Under the pieces are notes generated by a model, which did not search any database, was not told the origin of the DNA, and worked only from the letters and a program-made list of their open reading frames with translations. A stretch of DNA of 64,000 nt. Origin: Hoeflea sp. IMCC20628 (lineage in GTDB: Bacteria; Pseudomonadota; Alphaproteobacteria; Rhizobiales; Rhizobiaceae). Below, one piece after another: positions 1 to 8,708 of the stretch (the first letter of the stretch is position 1; each line of letters starts with the position of its first letter). Location: contig NZ_CP011479.1 in assembly GCF_001011155.1 (NCBI RefSeq), forward strand, positions 4,413,662-4,477,661, given 5' to 3'. The translations under genes were made by a program, and so were the position numbers.

Positions 1-43
1 CCACTCGCCGAAGGGGGGCAGGTTGCGTTATCGGCCAGTTCCG

Positions 44-1828
44 TCAGGCAGCACCTTTTTGCGGGCGCATGTCGTTGCGGCTGATGCCGGCAACAACGAC
101 AGGCTTTTTCATGGCGTCCCTGCGGAAGGGCTCGCCCAGCTCCTGATTGAGCACGATTTCGATGAACGTGGTCTCACCCTTCTTCATCTGGCGCTCAACC
201 GCTTTGGCCAGTTCCTCGGTCAGCGCGTGCTGATCCTTGACCACCACGCCATGGGCGCCGCAGGCTTCCGCGATCCTGGCATAGGAGGTGTCGCGGTCGA
301 GTTCGGTGCCGACGAAATTATTGTCGTACCAGAGCGTGGTGTTGCGCTTTTCCGCACCCCATTGGTAGTTGCGGAAGATCACCATGGTGATCGGCGGCCA
401 TTCATCGCGGCCGCAGGCGGTCATCTCGTTCATCGAGATGCCGAAGGCGCCGTCACCGGAAAAACCGACGACCGGGATATCGGGCTGACCGATCTTGGCG
501 CCGAGGATCGACGGGAAGCCATAGCCGCAGGGCCCGAACAAGCCGGGCGCGAGATATTTGCGGCCCTCTTCGAAACTCGGATAGGCATTGCCGATGGCGC
601 AGTTATTGCCGATATCCGACGAGATGATGGCGTTTTTCGGCAGCGCTGCCTGAATGGCGCGCCAGGCCTGACGGGGTGACATCAGGTCGGCGTCGCGCTT
701 GCGTGATTGCGCGTTCCACTCGGTACCGGGATCATCTTCCTCGTGATCAAGCGAAGACAGTTCCTGCGCCCAGCGCGATTTGGTCAGCGACACCAGATTG
801 CGCCGGTCCTCGCGGCCAGCATTGCCGGCATCACCCGAAAGCTGGGCCAGGATAGCGCGCGCCACTTTGGTTGCATCCCCTTCGATGCCGACGGTGACTT
901 TCTTGGTCAGGCCAATTCGGTCGGCGTTTATATCGACCTGAATCACGTCGGCGTCTTTCGGCCAGTAATCGATACCGTAGCCGGGCAAGGTCGAGAACGG
1001 ATTGAGCCTTGTGCCGAGCGCCAGCACCACATCGGCCTTGGCGATCAGTTCCATTGCGGCCTTTGAGCCATTGTAGCCGAGCGGGCCGACAGCCAGCGGG
1101 TGCGATCCGGGGAAACTGTCATTGTGCTGGTAGTTGGAGCAGACCGGCGCATCGAGGCGGTCGGCGAGTTCGACAACATCCGGGATGGCGCCGGAGAGCA
1201 CCACGCCGGCACCCGACAGGATGACCGGAAACTTGGCTTTCGAGAGAAGCCCGGCGGCTTGCGCAATGGCCTGCTCGCCGCCGGCAGGACGTTCGAAGCG
1301 GACCATCTGCGGCAGATCGACATCAATCACCTGCGTCCACATATCGCGCGGAATGTTCATCTGCGCCGGCGCCGAGCCACGCCAGGCCTTCATGATCACC
1401 CGGTTGAGCACTTCGGGAATGCGCGACGCATCGCGGACCTCTTCTTGGTAGCAGACGCAATCGGCAAACAGCCGCATCTGCTCCATCTCCTGAAAACCGC
1501 CCTGGCCGATGGTCTTGTTGGCCGCCTGCGGGGTGATCAGCAGCATCGGCGTGTGGTTCCAGTAGGCGGTCTTGACCGGGGTGACGAAGCCGGTGACGCC
1601 GGGACCGTTCTGGGCAATGGCCATGGCCATCTTGCCGGTGGTGCGGATGTAGCCGTCGCACATCAACCCGGCATTGGTTTCGTGGGCGCAATCCCAGAAA
1701 GTGATCCCGGCCTTGGGGAACAGGTCCGACACCGGCATCATGGCCGATCCGATGATGCCGAATGCATGCTCGATGCCGTGCATCTGGAGAACCTTCACGA
1801 AAGCTTCCTCGGTGGTCATTTTTGGCAT
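44..1828 (-). CDS. xsc: Sulfoacetaldehyde acetyltransferase (Xsc)
   Basis: TPP-dependent enzyme that converts sulfoacetaldehyde plus phosphate to acetyl phosphate and sulfite, the desulfonation step of taurine/sulfonate breakdown. The 594-residue product has the three-domain acetolactate-synthase layout. An N-terminal His-Glu pair (CAHETNAG) supplies the cofactor-activating Glu, and the C-terminal GDGAFG followed about 26 residues later by N is the TPP/Mg motif. Full-length similarity to Xsc, as I recall the family, separates it from IlvB/IlvI. The ATG at 1828 is chosen because AAGGAGGAG lies just upstream; an in-frame start 36 bases earlier lacks that site. The usual partner, phosphotransacetylase, would lie left of the window. 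No taurine transporter or transaminase is seen here. Confidence 0.93.
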   Translation of the reverse strand: MPKMTTEEAFVKVLQMHGIEHAFGIIGSAMMPVSDLFPKAGITFWDCAHETNAGLMCDGYIRTTGKMAMAIAQNGPGVTGFVTPVKTAYWNHTPMLLITPQAANKTIGQGGFQEMEQMRLFADCVCYQEEVRDASRIPEVLNRVIMKAWRGSAPAQMNIPRDMWTQVIDVDLPQMVRFERPAGGEQAIAQAAGLLSKAKFPVILSGAGVVLSGAIPDVVELADRLDAPVCSNYQHNDSFPGSHPLAVGPLGYNGSKAAMELIAKADVVLALGTRLNPFSTLPGYGIDYWPKDADVIQVDINADRIGLTKKVTVGIEGDATKVARAILAQLSGDAGNAGREDRRNLVSLTKSRWAQELSSLDHEEDDPGTEWNAQSRKRDADLMSPRQAWRAIQAALPKNAIISSDIGNNCAIGNAYPSFEEGRKYLAPGLFGPCGYGFPSILGAKIGQPDIPVVGFSGDGAFGISMNEMTACGRDEWPPITMVIFRNYQWGAEKRNTTLWYDNNFVGTELDRDTSYARIAEACGAHGVVVKDQHALTEELAKAVERQMKKGETTFIEIVLNQELGEPFRRDAMKKPVVVAGISRNDMRPQKGAA

Positions 1829-1990
1829 CGGACACTCCTCCTTGTTGAAGGCTAGAAACCACAACTGGCCCGAACCGCTCTAGTGCCAGTTTCGCGGTTT
1901 GACGACGCCAGATCAGTTTGCAGACGGCCGCGCGTCACGGCAAAGCCTGCCGGGCCGGATCAATTCTGCGGTCAGGCCGCGCCGAGGCGC

Positions 1991-2638
1991 CTAGAGCGAG
2001 GCGGCGTGCAGCATCGACAGAATTCCCGTATCGGGATCGATGATGCCGCGATACATCATGTCGCCGGCGACATAGATCAGCACCGCCAGACCAAGCCAGG
2101 AAATCGCCGGGAAGTGGCTCAGCAGTTTCATGATCATCGTTGCCGCGAAAGCCATCAGCAGAATGGCCAATCCCAGGCCGAACACCAACATCTGGGTGTT
2201 GCCGTCGGCAATGGCTGCAACCGCCAGCACATTGTCGATCGACATCGACAAATCGGCGATGGTGATAGATATCAGCGCCTGAACAAGAGTTTTGTGCGAT
2301 GGACCGCTACAGCCTTCTGCGCCGTTGTCGACCGCTTCAAGCGCATGAACGGCGTCCTCGTCAATATTGGCCCGGATTTCTCCATAGAGCCGCCAACACA
2401 CCCAGAAAAGCAGCAGCGCGCCCAAAAACAGCAAGCCCGGCACGCCGAGAAGCTTGGTTGCAACCAGCGCAAAGATGATCCGAAGCACGGCAGCGACGAT
2501 GATGCCGTAAAGGATGGCGCGCTTGCGCAACTCCGGCGACAACGACGCTGCAGCCATGCCGATGATCAGGGCGTTGTCGCCTGAAAGCACCAGATCGGCC
2601 AGAACAATGGTGCCGAAATCGAGAACCAGTTGCAACAT
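1991..2638 (-). CDS. TerC/YjbE-family integral membrane protein
   Basis: Small hydrophobic protein (215 residues, about seven membrane segments) of the TerC family, whose members are implicated in metal ion (manganese) export or tellurite resistance. The two diagnostic acidic motifs are present: SGDNAL in the first helix and SIDNVLA in the second half, the internal repeat typical of the family. ATG at 2638 follows AGGAGC at good spacing; a TTG directly before it is less likely. A hydrophilic loop around residues 85-110 separates the halves. I looked for a yybP-ykoY-type manganese riboswitch upstream and saw none. The 292 bases between this gene and the LysR gene hold no recognisable gene. Confidence 0.85.
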   Translation of the reverse strand: MLQLVLDFGTIVLADLVLSGDNALIIGMAAASLSPELRKRAILYGIIVAAVLRIIFALVATKLLGVPGLLFLGALLLFWVCWRLYGEIRANIDEDAVHALEAVDNGAEGCSGPSHKTLVQALISITIADLSMSIDNVLAVAAIADGNTQMLVFGLGLAILLMAFAATMIMKLLSHFPAISWLGLAVLIYVAGDMMYRGIIDPDTGILSMLHAASL

Positions 2639-2930
2639 CAATAGGCTCCTGCGGTTTCTGGTGCGAAAACTGCGGTCATGCGGATGATGTCAATTTCGAT
2701 GATTCCTCGCGGATAGTCCTGCATTTCTCGTTTCCGGCCTAGACCTCACCCTATTGCTGGAAACAAGCTGCGGCGCAAGGTGACATCCACTGCCTTACCC
2801 GCTGCCGCCAGTGATCTGACCGGCACAATGGGCGAAATCGGATGCGATGTGACGGCAATCCTTGTTCGAGACAGTCAGGGGCAACCGCATGTCGAACGCA
2901 CGCCTGTTCATCGCCCATCCTGCTCACATT

Positions 2931-3812
2931 TCAGCGCAGCGCAGCGAAGTCCCGCATGGCTTGATACAAATAATCCGCGACAAAGCGGATCCGCGGGCTG
3001 TGCCGCACATCGCTATGCAGGGTCAAATAGGTCTCGAGCCGGGGCAATGGCATGTCTTCGAGACAGGTCTCAAGGTCTGGATTCATCGCCACCAGTGGAA
3101 CCTGTGCGAAATGGATGCCTGCGCCAGCGCGCGTTGCTTCCCACAATACCAGTTGACTGTCCGACCGGATCTTGAAGGCTGAGCGGCTGAGCGTGACGCC
3201 GGCTTTGGCAAAGCCGTCGATGATCTCGTCCGAGCGGTCATAGCCAATCAGGTCATGGCTGGTCATGTCCTCGAGCCGCTCAGGTTTGCCTGCGCGGGCG
3301 AAATAGGACGAACTGGCGCAGGGCACCAGTGGAATATCGGCGATGTGACGAATCAGCAGATCAAGCTGGTGCGGCTTGACCATCCGAATGGCGATGTCGG
3401 CGTCGCGCCGCAGCAAATTGCCAACACTGTTGGACGCGACAATTTCGATCTCGATGGACGGTTCCTGCAGTCTCAGTTCAGTGACCATGGCCGGCAGCAC
3501 CAGAGCACCGATGATTTCGCTGGCAGTAATTCTCACCGTGCCGGCGAGACTTTCGGATTGCCCGAAGGCAATGCGGGAAACAGCGTCTGCAGCCTCCCCC
3601 ATCCGGGCCACCTCGGCCATCAGGTCCAACCCGCGCTCGCTGAGTTGCTGGCCGCGCGGGCCGCGCCGGAAAAGCGGTGTGTCGAGCTGCCGTTCCAATT
3701 CACCGATGTGGCGACCGATCGAGGGCTGGCTCATGCCAAGCTTCACTGCAGCCGCCGTCAGGCTTCCGGTTTCAGCCACTGCCAGAAAGCTGCGCAGCAG
3801 GTTCCAGTCCAT
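2931..3812 (-). CDS. LysR-family transcriptional regulator
   Basis: LysR-type regulator of 293 residues. The N-terminal winged helix-turn-helix (residues 1-60) has the family hallmarks AVAETGSLTAAA and SQPSIGRHI, followed by a linker helix and a LysR substrate-binding domain to the C-terminus. Three ATGs compete within 18 bases (3830, 3824, 3812). The last is preferred because GGAGG sits 5 bases upstream and the protein then begins at the conserved MDWNLLRSFL. It is transcribed divergently from an NAD(P)-binding gene, the usual arrangement for a LysR regulator and its target, with palindromic sequences in the shared gap. The ligand is unknown. Confidence 0.9.
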   Translation of the reverse strand: MDWNLLRSFLAVAETGSLTAAAVKLGMSQPSIGRHIGELERQLDTPLFRRGPRGQQLSERGLDLMAEVARMGEAADAVSRIAFGQSESLAGTVRITASEIIGALVLPAMVTELRLQEPSIEIEIVASNSVGNLLRRDADIAIRMVKPHQLDLLIRHIADIPLVPCASSSYFARAGKPERLEDMTSHDLIGYDRSDEIIDGFAKAGVTLSRSAFKIRSDSQLVLWEATRAGAGIHFAQVPLVAMNPDLETCLEDMPLPRLETYLTLHSDVRHSPRIRFVADYLYQAMRDFAALR

Positions 3813-3827
3813 GGTGCCCTCCATTGT

Positions 3828-3889
3828 CATTCATATATGCATGATCATCCAACATTATTGGGCAATGTTCAAACCAATATGAATGATCA
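3828..3889. promoter_or_regulatory. Divergent promoter/operator region with palindromes
   Basis: The gap between the LysR gene and the divergent NAD(P)-binding gene contains a perfect 9-bp inverted repeat, CATTCATAT (3828-3836) and ATATGAATG (3877-3885). Inside it lies AACATT-N7-AATGTT (3851-3869), and TGATCA occurs at 3842 and 3884. LysR regulators commonly bind interrupted dyads of this kind between themselves and their target. Which element is the operator cannot be told from sequence alone. Confidence 0.45.
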
Positions 3890-3924
3890 AAAATGGTCTC
3901 ATCCAATCACAACAGGAGACGAAC

Positions 3925-4884
3925 ATGAAAACCATCGCAATTCTCGGAGCACGCGGCAGATTGAGCCGCATGGTGGCACGCGCCTTTCTGGCACAGAACT
4001 GGCAGGTCATCGCCATTACCCGTGACGGCAAAGCGCCCGAAGGGGTCGCTCAAGCTGACTGTCGCGCCGCCGACGCCATGGACAAGGCCGCTTTGATCAG
4101 CGCCTGTCAGGGTGCTGATGTGATCTTCAACGGGCTCAACCCGATCTACACCGAATGGGCGGACAAGGTGCCGGTGTTCACCGCCAATGTCATCGCCGCT
4201 GCCAAGGCCACCGGGGCGCTGCATCTGCTGCCTGGCAATGTCTACAATTATGGCAGGAGCATTCCCGATCTCGCCGACGAGACCACTGCGATGCCGGGTG
4301 ATACCGGCAAGGGTAAAATCCGCAATGCCATGGAACAGGCTTTCAAGGATGCAGCCAAGAATGGGGTCAAGACAATCATACTTAGGGCCGGCGATTTTTA
4401 CGGCGGCGACGGACGCGGCTCCTGGTTCGATCTGGCGATCACCGCCAAGCTCGACAAGGGTGCGTTCACCTGGCCGGGTGCAATGGACATTGACCATGCC
4501 TGGGCCTATCTGCCGGATCTGGCGCAGGCCTTCGTCAAGCTTGCCGACAAGGGATGCGGCTCATCCGGATATGAGCATTACACATTCGAGGGACACACGC
4601 TGAGCGGCACCGAGATGAAACGGCTGGTTGAACAGGCACTCGGTGGCAAATCCTTGAAACAAGCCGGCATGCCATGGCTGCTGTTGCGCGCCGGTGGGCT
4701 GGTTGTGCCGATGTGGCGCGAAATCTCGGAGATGTCCTATCTCTGGTTCACCCCGCACCGGTTGTCCGGCGACAAGCTTGCTGTTGCCATTGGTCCCTTT
4801 GCGCAGACCGCACCGGACATTGCTGTCGCGAAAGCGCTTGCCGAACTGGGGTTTGATAGGTCCGGTCTCAGCCACGCTGCGTGA
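3925..4884 (+). CDS. NAD(P)-binding (atypical SDR/epimerase-like) protein
   Basis: A 319-residue Rossmann-fold protein of the NAD-dependent epimerase/NmrA-like superfamily. It opens with the nucleotide-binding strand-turn-helix MKTIAILGARGRLS (glycine motif GARGRLS). It later has LLPGNVYNYG and ILRAGDFYGG, segments typical of extended SDR proteins; the canonical YxxxK catalytic pair is not clear. ATG at 3925 follows AACAGGAGACGA. The divergent LysR regulator probably controls it. The substrate is unknown, and oxidoreductase, epimerase or redox-sensing roles are all possible. Confidence 0.78.
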   Translation: MKTIAILGARGRLSRMVARAFLAQNWQVIAITRDGKAPEGVAQADCRAADAMDKAALISACQGADVIFNGLNPIYTEWADKVPVFTANVIAAAKATGALHLLPGNVYNYGRSIPDLADETTAMPGDTGKGKIRNAMEQAFKDAAKNGVKTIILRAGDFYGGDGRGSWFDLAITAKLDKGAFTWPGAMDIDHAWAYLPDLAQAFVKLADKGCGSSGYEHYTFEGHTLSGTEMKRLVEQALGGKSLKQAGMPWLLLRAGGLVVPMWREISEMSYLWFTPHRLSGDKLAVAIGPFAQTAPDIAVAKALAELGFDRSGLSHAA

Positions 4885-5188
4885 GCAATCTGCCGGCGAC
4901 AAGAATCAGCGGATGCCGGGGCGAGTCTCCGGCGTTCGGCTGGCGCGCACCGAAAAGTAACCACTCAGACCTTGCCCCAATTGGCGGATTGCGACGGCAA
5001 TAAGCCCGTTTGCCTTAGCCGATGGTCGCAAAAAGGCGGTTTTGCGCGGTCTTGTTGTTGCAACGCAACAAATCCGTGATAGGTTTCCGGACTGTTTGCG
5101 CGCTGCGACAAGTCAGACTCCGGTAAGGATATGACGTGCATGATGGCGGGAACGGGGCAGTCGATCTGCCGGAAAAGGGCTATTTTCC
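4885..5188. promoter_or_regulatory. phaZ upstream region with TTGTTGC/GCAACAA dyad
   Basis: This 304-base gap carries no gene that I can support. At 5055-5071 is a perfect dyad, TTGTTGC-AAC-GCAACAA, 118 bases before the phaZ start. The TTGC-N3-GCAA core resembles the TGC/GCA half-sites reported for PhaR/AniA-type regulators of polyhydroxyalkanoate genes, so a PhaR operator is a plausible inference. A Shine-Dalgarno-like GGAAAAGGG lies at 5171-5179. Confidence 0.4.
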
Positions 5189-6472
5189 ATGTTCTACCAG
5201 ATGTATGAGTTCAATCATGCCGCAATAGCGCCGATGCGAGCCTATGCCGATGCCATGCGGTTGACGTTCCGCAATCCGATCAATCCGATTTCGCACACAC
5301 CAATTGGCCGCGCCATGGGCGCCGGCTTCGAGCTGTTCGAACGCACCACGCGGCGCTATGGCAAGCCTGCTTTCGGGCTGGATGAGACAAAGCTCGATTC
5401 CGGAACAGTCTCCGTGCATGAAAAGACCGTCTGGTCGCGGCCATTCTGCAATCTGATTCATTTCGAGCGCAGCCTGCCTGCAAACCATCGGCCTGACCCC
5501 AAGATTCTGGTGGTGGCGCCGATGTCGGGTCATTACGCGACGCTGCTGCGCGGCACGGTCGAGACCTTGCTGCCCAATGCCGAAGTCTACGTCACCGACT
5601 GGACCGATGCCCGCATGGTGCCTGTCACCGACGGCAAGTTCGATCTTGATGATTACATCGACTACGTGATCTCGATGTTGCACGCGCTTGGACCGGACAC
5701 CCATGTGATGGCCGTCTGCCAACCGGCCGTGCCGGTGCTGGCTGCCGTCGCATTGATGGAAGAAGACGGCGATGCGTTCGCGCCTTCGACAATGACGCTG
5801 ATGGGCGGCCCGATCGACACCCGCATCAGCCCGACCGGCGTCAACGAGCTGGCCCAGGCCAAGCCGATCGAGTGGTTCGAAGAAAACGTCACCATGCAAG
5901 TGCCCTGGCCATTGCCGGGATTCTCCCGCCAAGTCTATCCGGGTTTTCTGCAATTGTCCGGTTTCATGACCATGAACCTCGACCGGCACATGATCGCGCA
6001 GAAGGATTTCTACCAGCATCTGGTCAAGAATGATGGCGATTCTGCCGAACGGCATCGCGACTTCTACGACGAATATCTGGCGGTCATGGATATGACAGCC
6101 GAATTCTACCTGCAGACCGTCGACACGGTGTTCATCAAGCATTCGCTGCCCAAGGGCGAAATGATGTATCGCGGCCGCAAGATCGATACCAAGGCCATTC
6201 GGAATGTGGCGCTGTTGACCGTCGAAGGTGAAAACGACGATATTTCGGGTGCTGGCCAGACCGAAGCGGCGCAGACCATCTGCCCCAATATTCCCGATGA
6301 CATGCGTCACCATTATGTGCAGCCCGATGTCGGCCATTACGGCGTCTTCAACGGCTCGCGATTCCGCGCCGAAATCGCACCGCGGATCCTGGATTTTGCC
6401 CGCACTCATGCCCAGGAAAATCGCGGAAAAAAGACCGCGCCGAAGGTGATCAAGGGTGGCCGCAGCAGCTGA
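5189..6472 (+). CDS. phaZ: Intracellular polyhydroxybutyrate depolymerase
   Basis: Hydrolyses stored poly(3-hydroxybutyrate) granules inside the cell. The 427-residue protein matches the PhaZ family end to end, starting MFYQMYEFNH as rhizobial homologues do. It is an alpha/beta hydrolase with a Cys nucleophile: the motif VCQPAV places Cys near residue 177, where secreted depolymerases have a Ser lipase box. A late DVGHYGVF supplies the probable catalytic His. There is no signal peptide, as expected for the intracellular type. It stands alone between two gaps. A TTGC/GCAA dyad upstream suggests control by a PHA-responsive repressor. Confidence 0.92.
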   Translation: MFYQMYEFNHAAIAPMRAYADAMRLTFRNPINPISHTPIGRAMGAGFELFERTTRRYGKPAFGLDETKLDSGTVSVHEKTVWSRPFCNLIHFERSLPANHRPDPKILVVAPMSGHYATLLRGTVETLLPNAEVYVTDWTDARMVPVTDGKFDLDDYIDYVISMLHALGPDTHVMAVCQPAVPVLAAVALMEEDGDAFAPSTMTLMGGPIDTRISPTGVNELAQAKPIEWFEENVTMQVPWPLPGFSRQVYPGFLQLSGFMTMNLDRHMIAQKDFYQHLVKNDGDSAERHRDFYDEYLAVMDMTAEFYLQTVDTVFIKHSLPKGEMMYRGRKIDTKAIRNVALLTVEGENDDISGAGQTEAAQTICPNIPDDMRHHYVQPDVGHYGVFNGSRFRAEIAPRILDFARTHAQENRGKKTAPKVIKGGRSS

Positions 6473-6634
6473 CACGGAAATTTAGCGGCATTTTAGGCGT
6501 TCGAAATTTCTCTGTTAAAACAGTAGAATATCGGATTTTTGCGGTCAATTTCTTGAATAGGCAGGCGATTCATACCACATCAAATACACTAGGGAACGAT
6601 TCCGGCTTCCCTTCACCTGATTAGGTTTTACCTG

Positions 6635-7069
6635 ATGACACAGACCGCATTGATCCGTCCCGCATGGACACCGGCGACCATCGCCCTGATGGTTTTGGGC
6701 TTCATGGTTTTCTGGCCGCTCGGCCTTGCCATGCTCGCTTATATCATCTGGGGTGACAGGCTCGAAGCGTTCAAGGCAGACGTGAACCGCGCTACCGATG
6801 ATTTCACCGGCGCGTTCCGCAAGAAAAGCGGCAACGGCATGCGCGCCAGCAGCGGCAACGCAGCCTTTGACGACTGGCGCGACACTGAATTGTCGCGGCT
6901 TGATGAAGAACGCAAGAAGCTTGACGAGATGCGCAGCGAATTCGACCAGCATATGCGCGACCTGCGCATGGCCCGCGACCGCACAGAATTCGAGCAGTTC
7001 ATGGCCGACCGCCAGGCCAGCCAGAGCAAGGCCAAGAAAGGCCGCTCGGTGCCTGAAATCGACGGCTGA
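6635..7069 (+). CDS. DUF2852 membrane-anchored protein
   Basis: A 144-residue protein of the rhizobial DUF2852 family with no assigned function. It has one strong hydrophobic stretch at roughly residues 13-40, predicted to span the inner membrane. A charged, probably coiled-coil region follows (about residues 80-130, rich in Glu, Arg and Lys). It is preceded by a 162-base gap without a gene and followed by a strong hairpin terminator, so it is probably a single-gene transcript. Confidence 0.82.
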   Translation: MTQTALIRPAWTPATIALMVLGFMVFWPLGLAMLAYIIWGDRLEAFKADVNRATDDFTGAFRKKSGNGMRASSGNAAFDDWRDTELSRLDEERKKLDEMRSEFDQHMRDLRMARDRTEFEQFMADRQASQSKAKKGRSVPEIDG

Positions 7070-7091
7070 TTGCCAAAACCCGCGAGTACCG

Positions 7092-7120
7092 GCGGCGTCC
7101 TGTTCAGGGCGCCGCTTTTT
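7092..7120 (+). terminator. Rho-independent terminator after the DUF2852 gene
   Basis: GCGGCG-T-CCTG, a TT loop, then CAGG-G-CGCCGC (one T-G wobble pair) and five T residues. It ends the preceding gene. It also argues that the next coding region starts after it, at 7199, rather than reading through from 7070. Confidence 0.85.
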
Positions 7121-7198
7121 ATTGCCCTAATCCCGGGTTTTGCAGGCAGCACGCATTTTCAGGCTTACAGCCCCGGCGAATCGGATAAAACCACTGCC

Positions 7199-7945
7199 AT
7201 GTTCGGATTTGGCCGCACGTCCCCCAGGAAGACCACCGCACGGCTGGCGGCTATCACCGTCAATGGCCGCGAGTTGCCGCTGACTGTCCGCGAGAATGCC
7301 CGGGCAACGCGGATGACACTGCGGATCGAGCCGGGTGGCCAGGCGCTGAAGCTGACCGTGCCACGGGGCCTTCCCGACCGGGACGTCGATGAATTTCTCA
7401 CCCGCCACCATGGCTGGCTGATGACCCGGCTGGCCCGCGTCACCGAAGCCGGCCCGCTGACCCAGGACAAGACCATCGCCATCCGCGGCGTCGATCACCG
7501 GATCGAGATGACCGGCAAGCTGCGCGGACTGGCCGAAGAGACCGAAATTGACGGCGTGCCGACGCTCAGGGTGTCCGGCGCAGAAGAGCATGTCGGCAGG
7601 CGGGTGTCGGATCATCTCAAGCGGGTGGCGCGTCGCGAACTTGACGCCGCGGTGCGGATGCATGCGGCAACGCTGGGCAAGCCGGTGCGGGCGATCGCCT
7701 ACAAGGATACCAAGAGCCGCTGGGGATCGTGCACATCACAGGGCAACCTGGCCTTTTCCTGGCGCATCGCCATGGCGCCAGATTTCGTCATTGACTACCT
7801 CGCTGCCCATGAAGTGGCGCATCTGAAGGAAATGAACCATGGGCCCGATTTCTGGGCCACCTGCCTTGAGCTGTGCCCGCGCACCAAGGAAGCCAAGCGC
7901 TGGCTCAAGCAGAACGGCTCGCGGCTGTTCGCCGTCACCTTCTGA
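7199..7945 (+). CDS. YgjP-like (SprT-type) metallopeptidase domain protein
   Basis: A 248-residue member of COG1451 (YgjP/DUF45), putative zinc metalloproteases. The signature HEVAH (HExxH) lies near residue 205 within AAHEVAHLKEMNHG; the downstream His of NHG is the likely third ligand. SRWGSC, also typical of the family, comes about 30 residues earlier. The frame is open back to 7070, but that longer version would run through the terminator at 7092-7120, so ATG 7199 is preferred. In many alphaproteobacteria this gene precedes trpF, as here. The cellular substrate is unknown. Confidence 0.85.
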   Translation: MFGFGRTSPRKTTARLAAITVNGRELPLTVRENARATRMTLRIEPGGQALKLTVPRGLPDRDVDEFLTRHHGWLMTRLARVTEAGPLTQDKTIAIRGVDHRIEMTGKLRGLAEETEIDGVPTLRVSGAEEHVGRRVSDHLKRVARRELDAAVRMHAATLGKPVRAIAYKDTKSRWGSCTSQGNLAFSWRIAMAPDFVIDYLAAHEVAHLKEMNHGPDFWATCLELCPRTKEAKRWLKQNGSRLFAVTF

Positions 7946-8037
7946 GCGTCCGGCAAAGGCGGTACTGCGCCGATCCGGACGATTGATGGCGCATCCATAT
8001 CTCGACTCTCGGGCGGATTCATGCGACTTCAGCCGGC

Positions 8038-8703
8038 ATGACGATACAGATCAAGATTTGTGGCCTGAGCACGCCTGAAGCGGTGGATCGCGCGGCCGAT
8101 CTGAACGCGGATATGGCCGGGTTCATCTTTTTTCCAAAGAGCCCGCGCCACGTCAGCGTCGAGGCTGCCAGCACGCTGGCTGAGCGCGCCCTGACGCGCG
8201 GTCTGAAAACCGTGGCGGTGACGGTTGATATGGACGATGCCGGTCTCGACGAGATCGTGGCAATGGTCAAACCGGACTGGCTGCAACTGCATGGCGGCGA
8301 AAGCCCGGAACGGACCGCAGAACTCAAGACCCGCTATGGATTGCCGGTGATGAAGGCCTTTGCAATCCGCGAGGCCGCTGATTTTGACAAGATTGGGCCT
8401 TACAAGGGTATTGCAGACCGGTTTCTGTTTGATGCCAAGGCGCCGAAAGGCTCGGATCTGCCGGGCGGCAATGGGGTCAGTTTCGACTGGCGACTCCTTG
8501 CCACGCTTGACGGGGCCGCCAATTACATGCTTTCCGGTGGATTGACGAAAGACAATATCGGCGAGGCGCTCGGCATCAGCCACGCAACCGGTATTGATGT
8601 ATCATCCGGCGTTGAAAGCGCGCCAGGTGTAAAAAGCCTCGAGATGATGGACAGCTTCATCCGCGCGGTTCGTGACGCAGACAAGGGACGGCCCCAGGAG
8701 TAG
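8038..8703 (+). CDS. trpF: Phosphoribosylanthranilate isomerase
   Basis: Third step of tryptophan biosynthesis, isomerising phosphoribosylanthranilate to the carboxyphenylamino-deoxyribulose phosphate. The 221-residue TIM barrel starts with the catalytic-Cys motif IKICGLS. The catalytic Asp lies in VTVDMDD, and the phosphate-binding loops LSGGL and DVSSGVE come near the C-terminus. The ribosome site before ATG 8038 is weak. It heads the trpF-trpB-trpA run, with trpB beginning 6 bases after its stop. Confidence 0.95.
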   Translation: MTIQIKICGLSTPEAVDRAADLNADMAGFIFFPKSPRHVSVEAASTLAERALTRGLKTVAVTVDMDDAGLDEIVAMVKPDWLQLHGGESPERTAELKTRYGLPVMKAFAIREAADFDKIGPYKGIADRFLFDAKAPKGSDLPGGNGVSFDWRLLATLDGAANYMLSGGLTKDNIGEALGISHATGIDVSSGVESAPGVKSLEMMDSFIRAVRDADKGRPQE

Positions 8704-8708
8704 ATGAT

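Noticed and set aside
2639-2930. Manganese riboswitch (yybP-ykoY) before the TerC gene
   Set aside because: TerC genes often carry one, but the conserved core sequences are not visible in this gap.
5180-6475. Long open frame antisense to phaZ (also antisense to ahcY, chvG, hslU and addB)
   Set aside because: These mirror well-recognised genes on the opposite strand, encode His/Arg/Gly-rich products unlike any family, and are a by-product of high-GC codon use.
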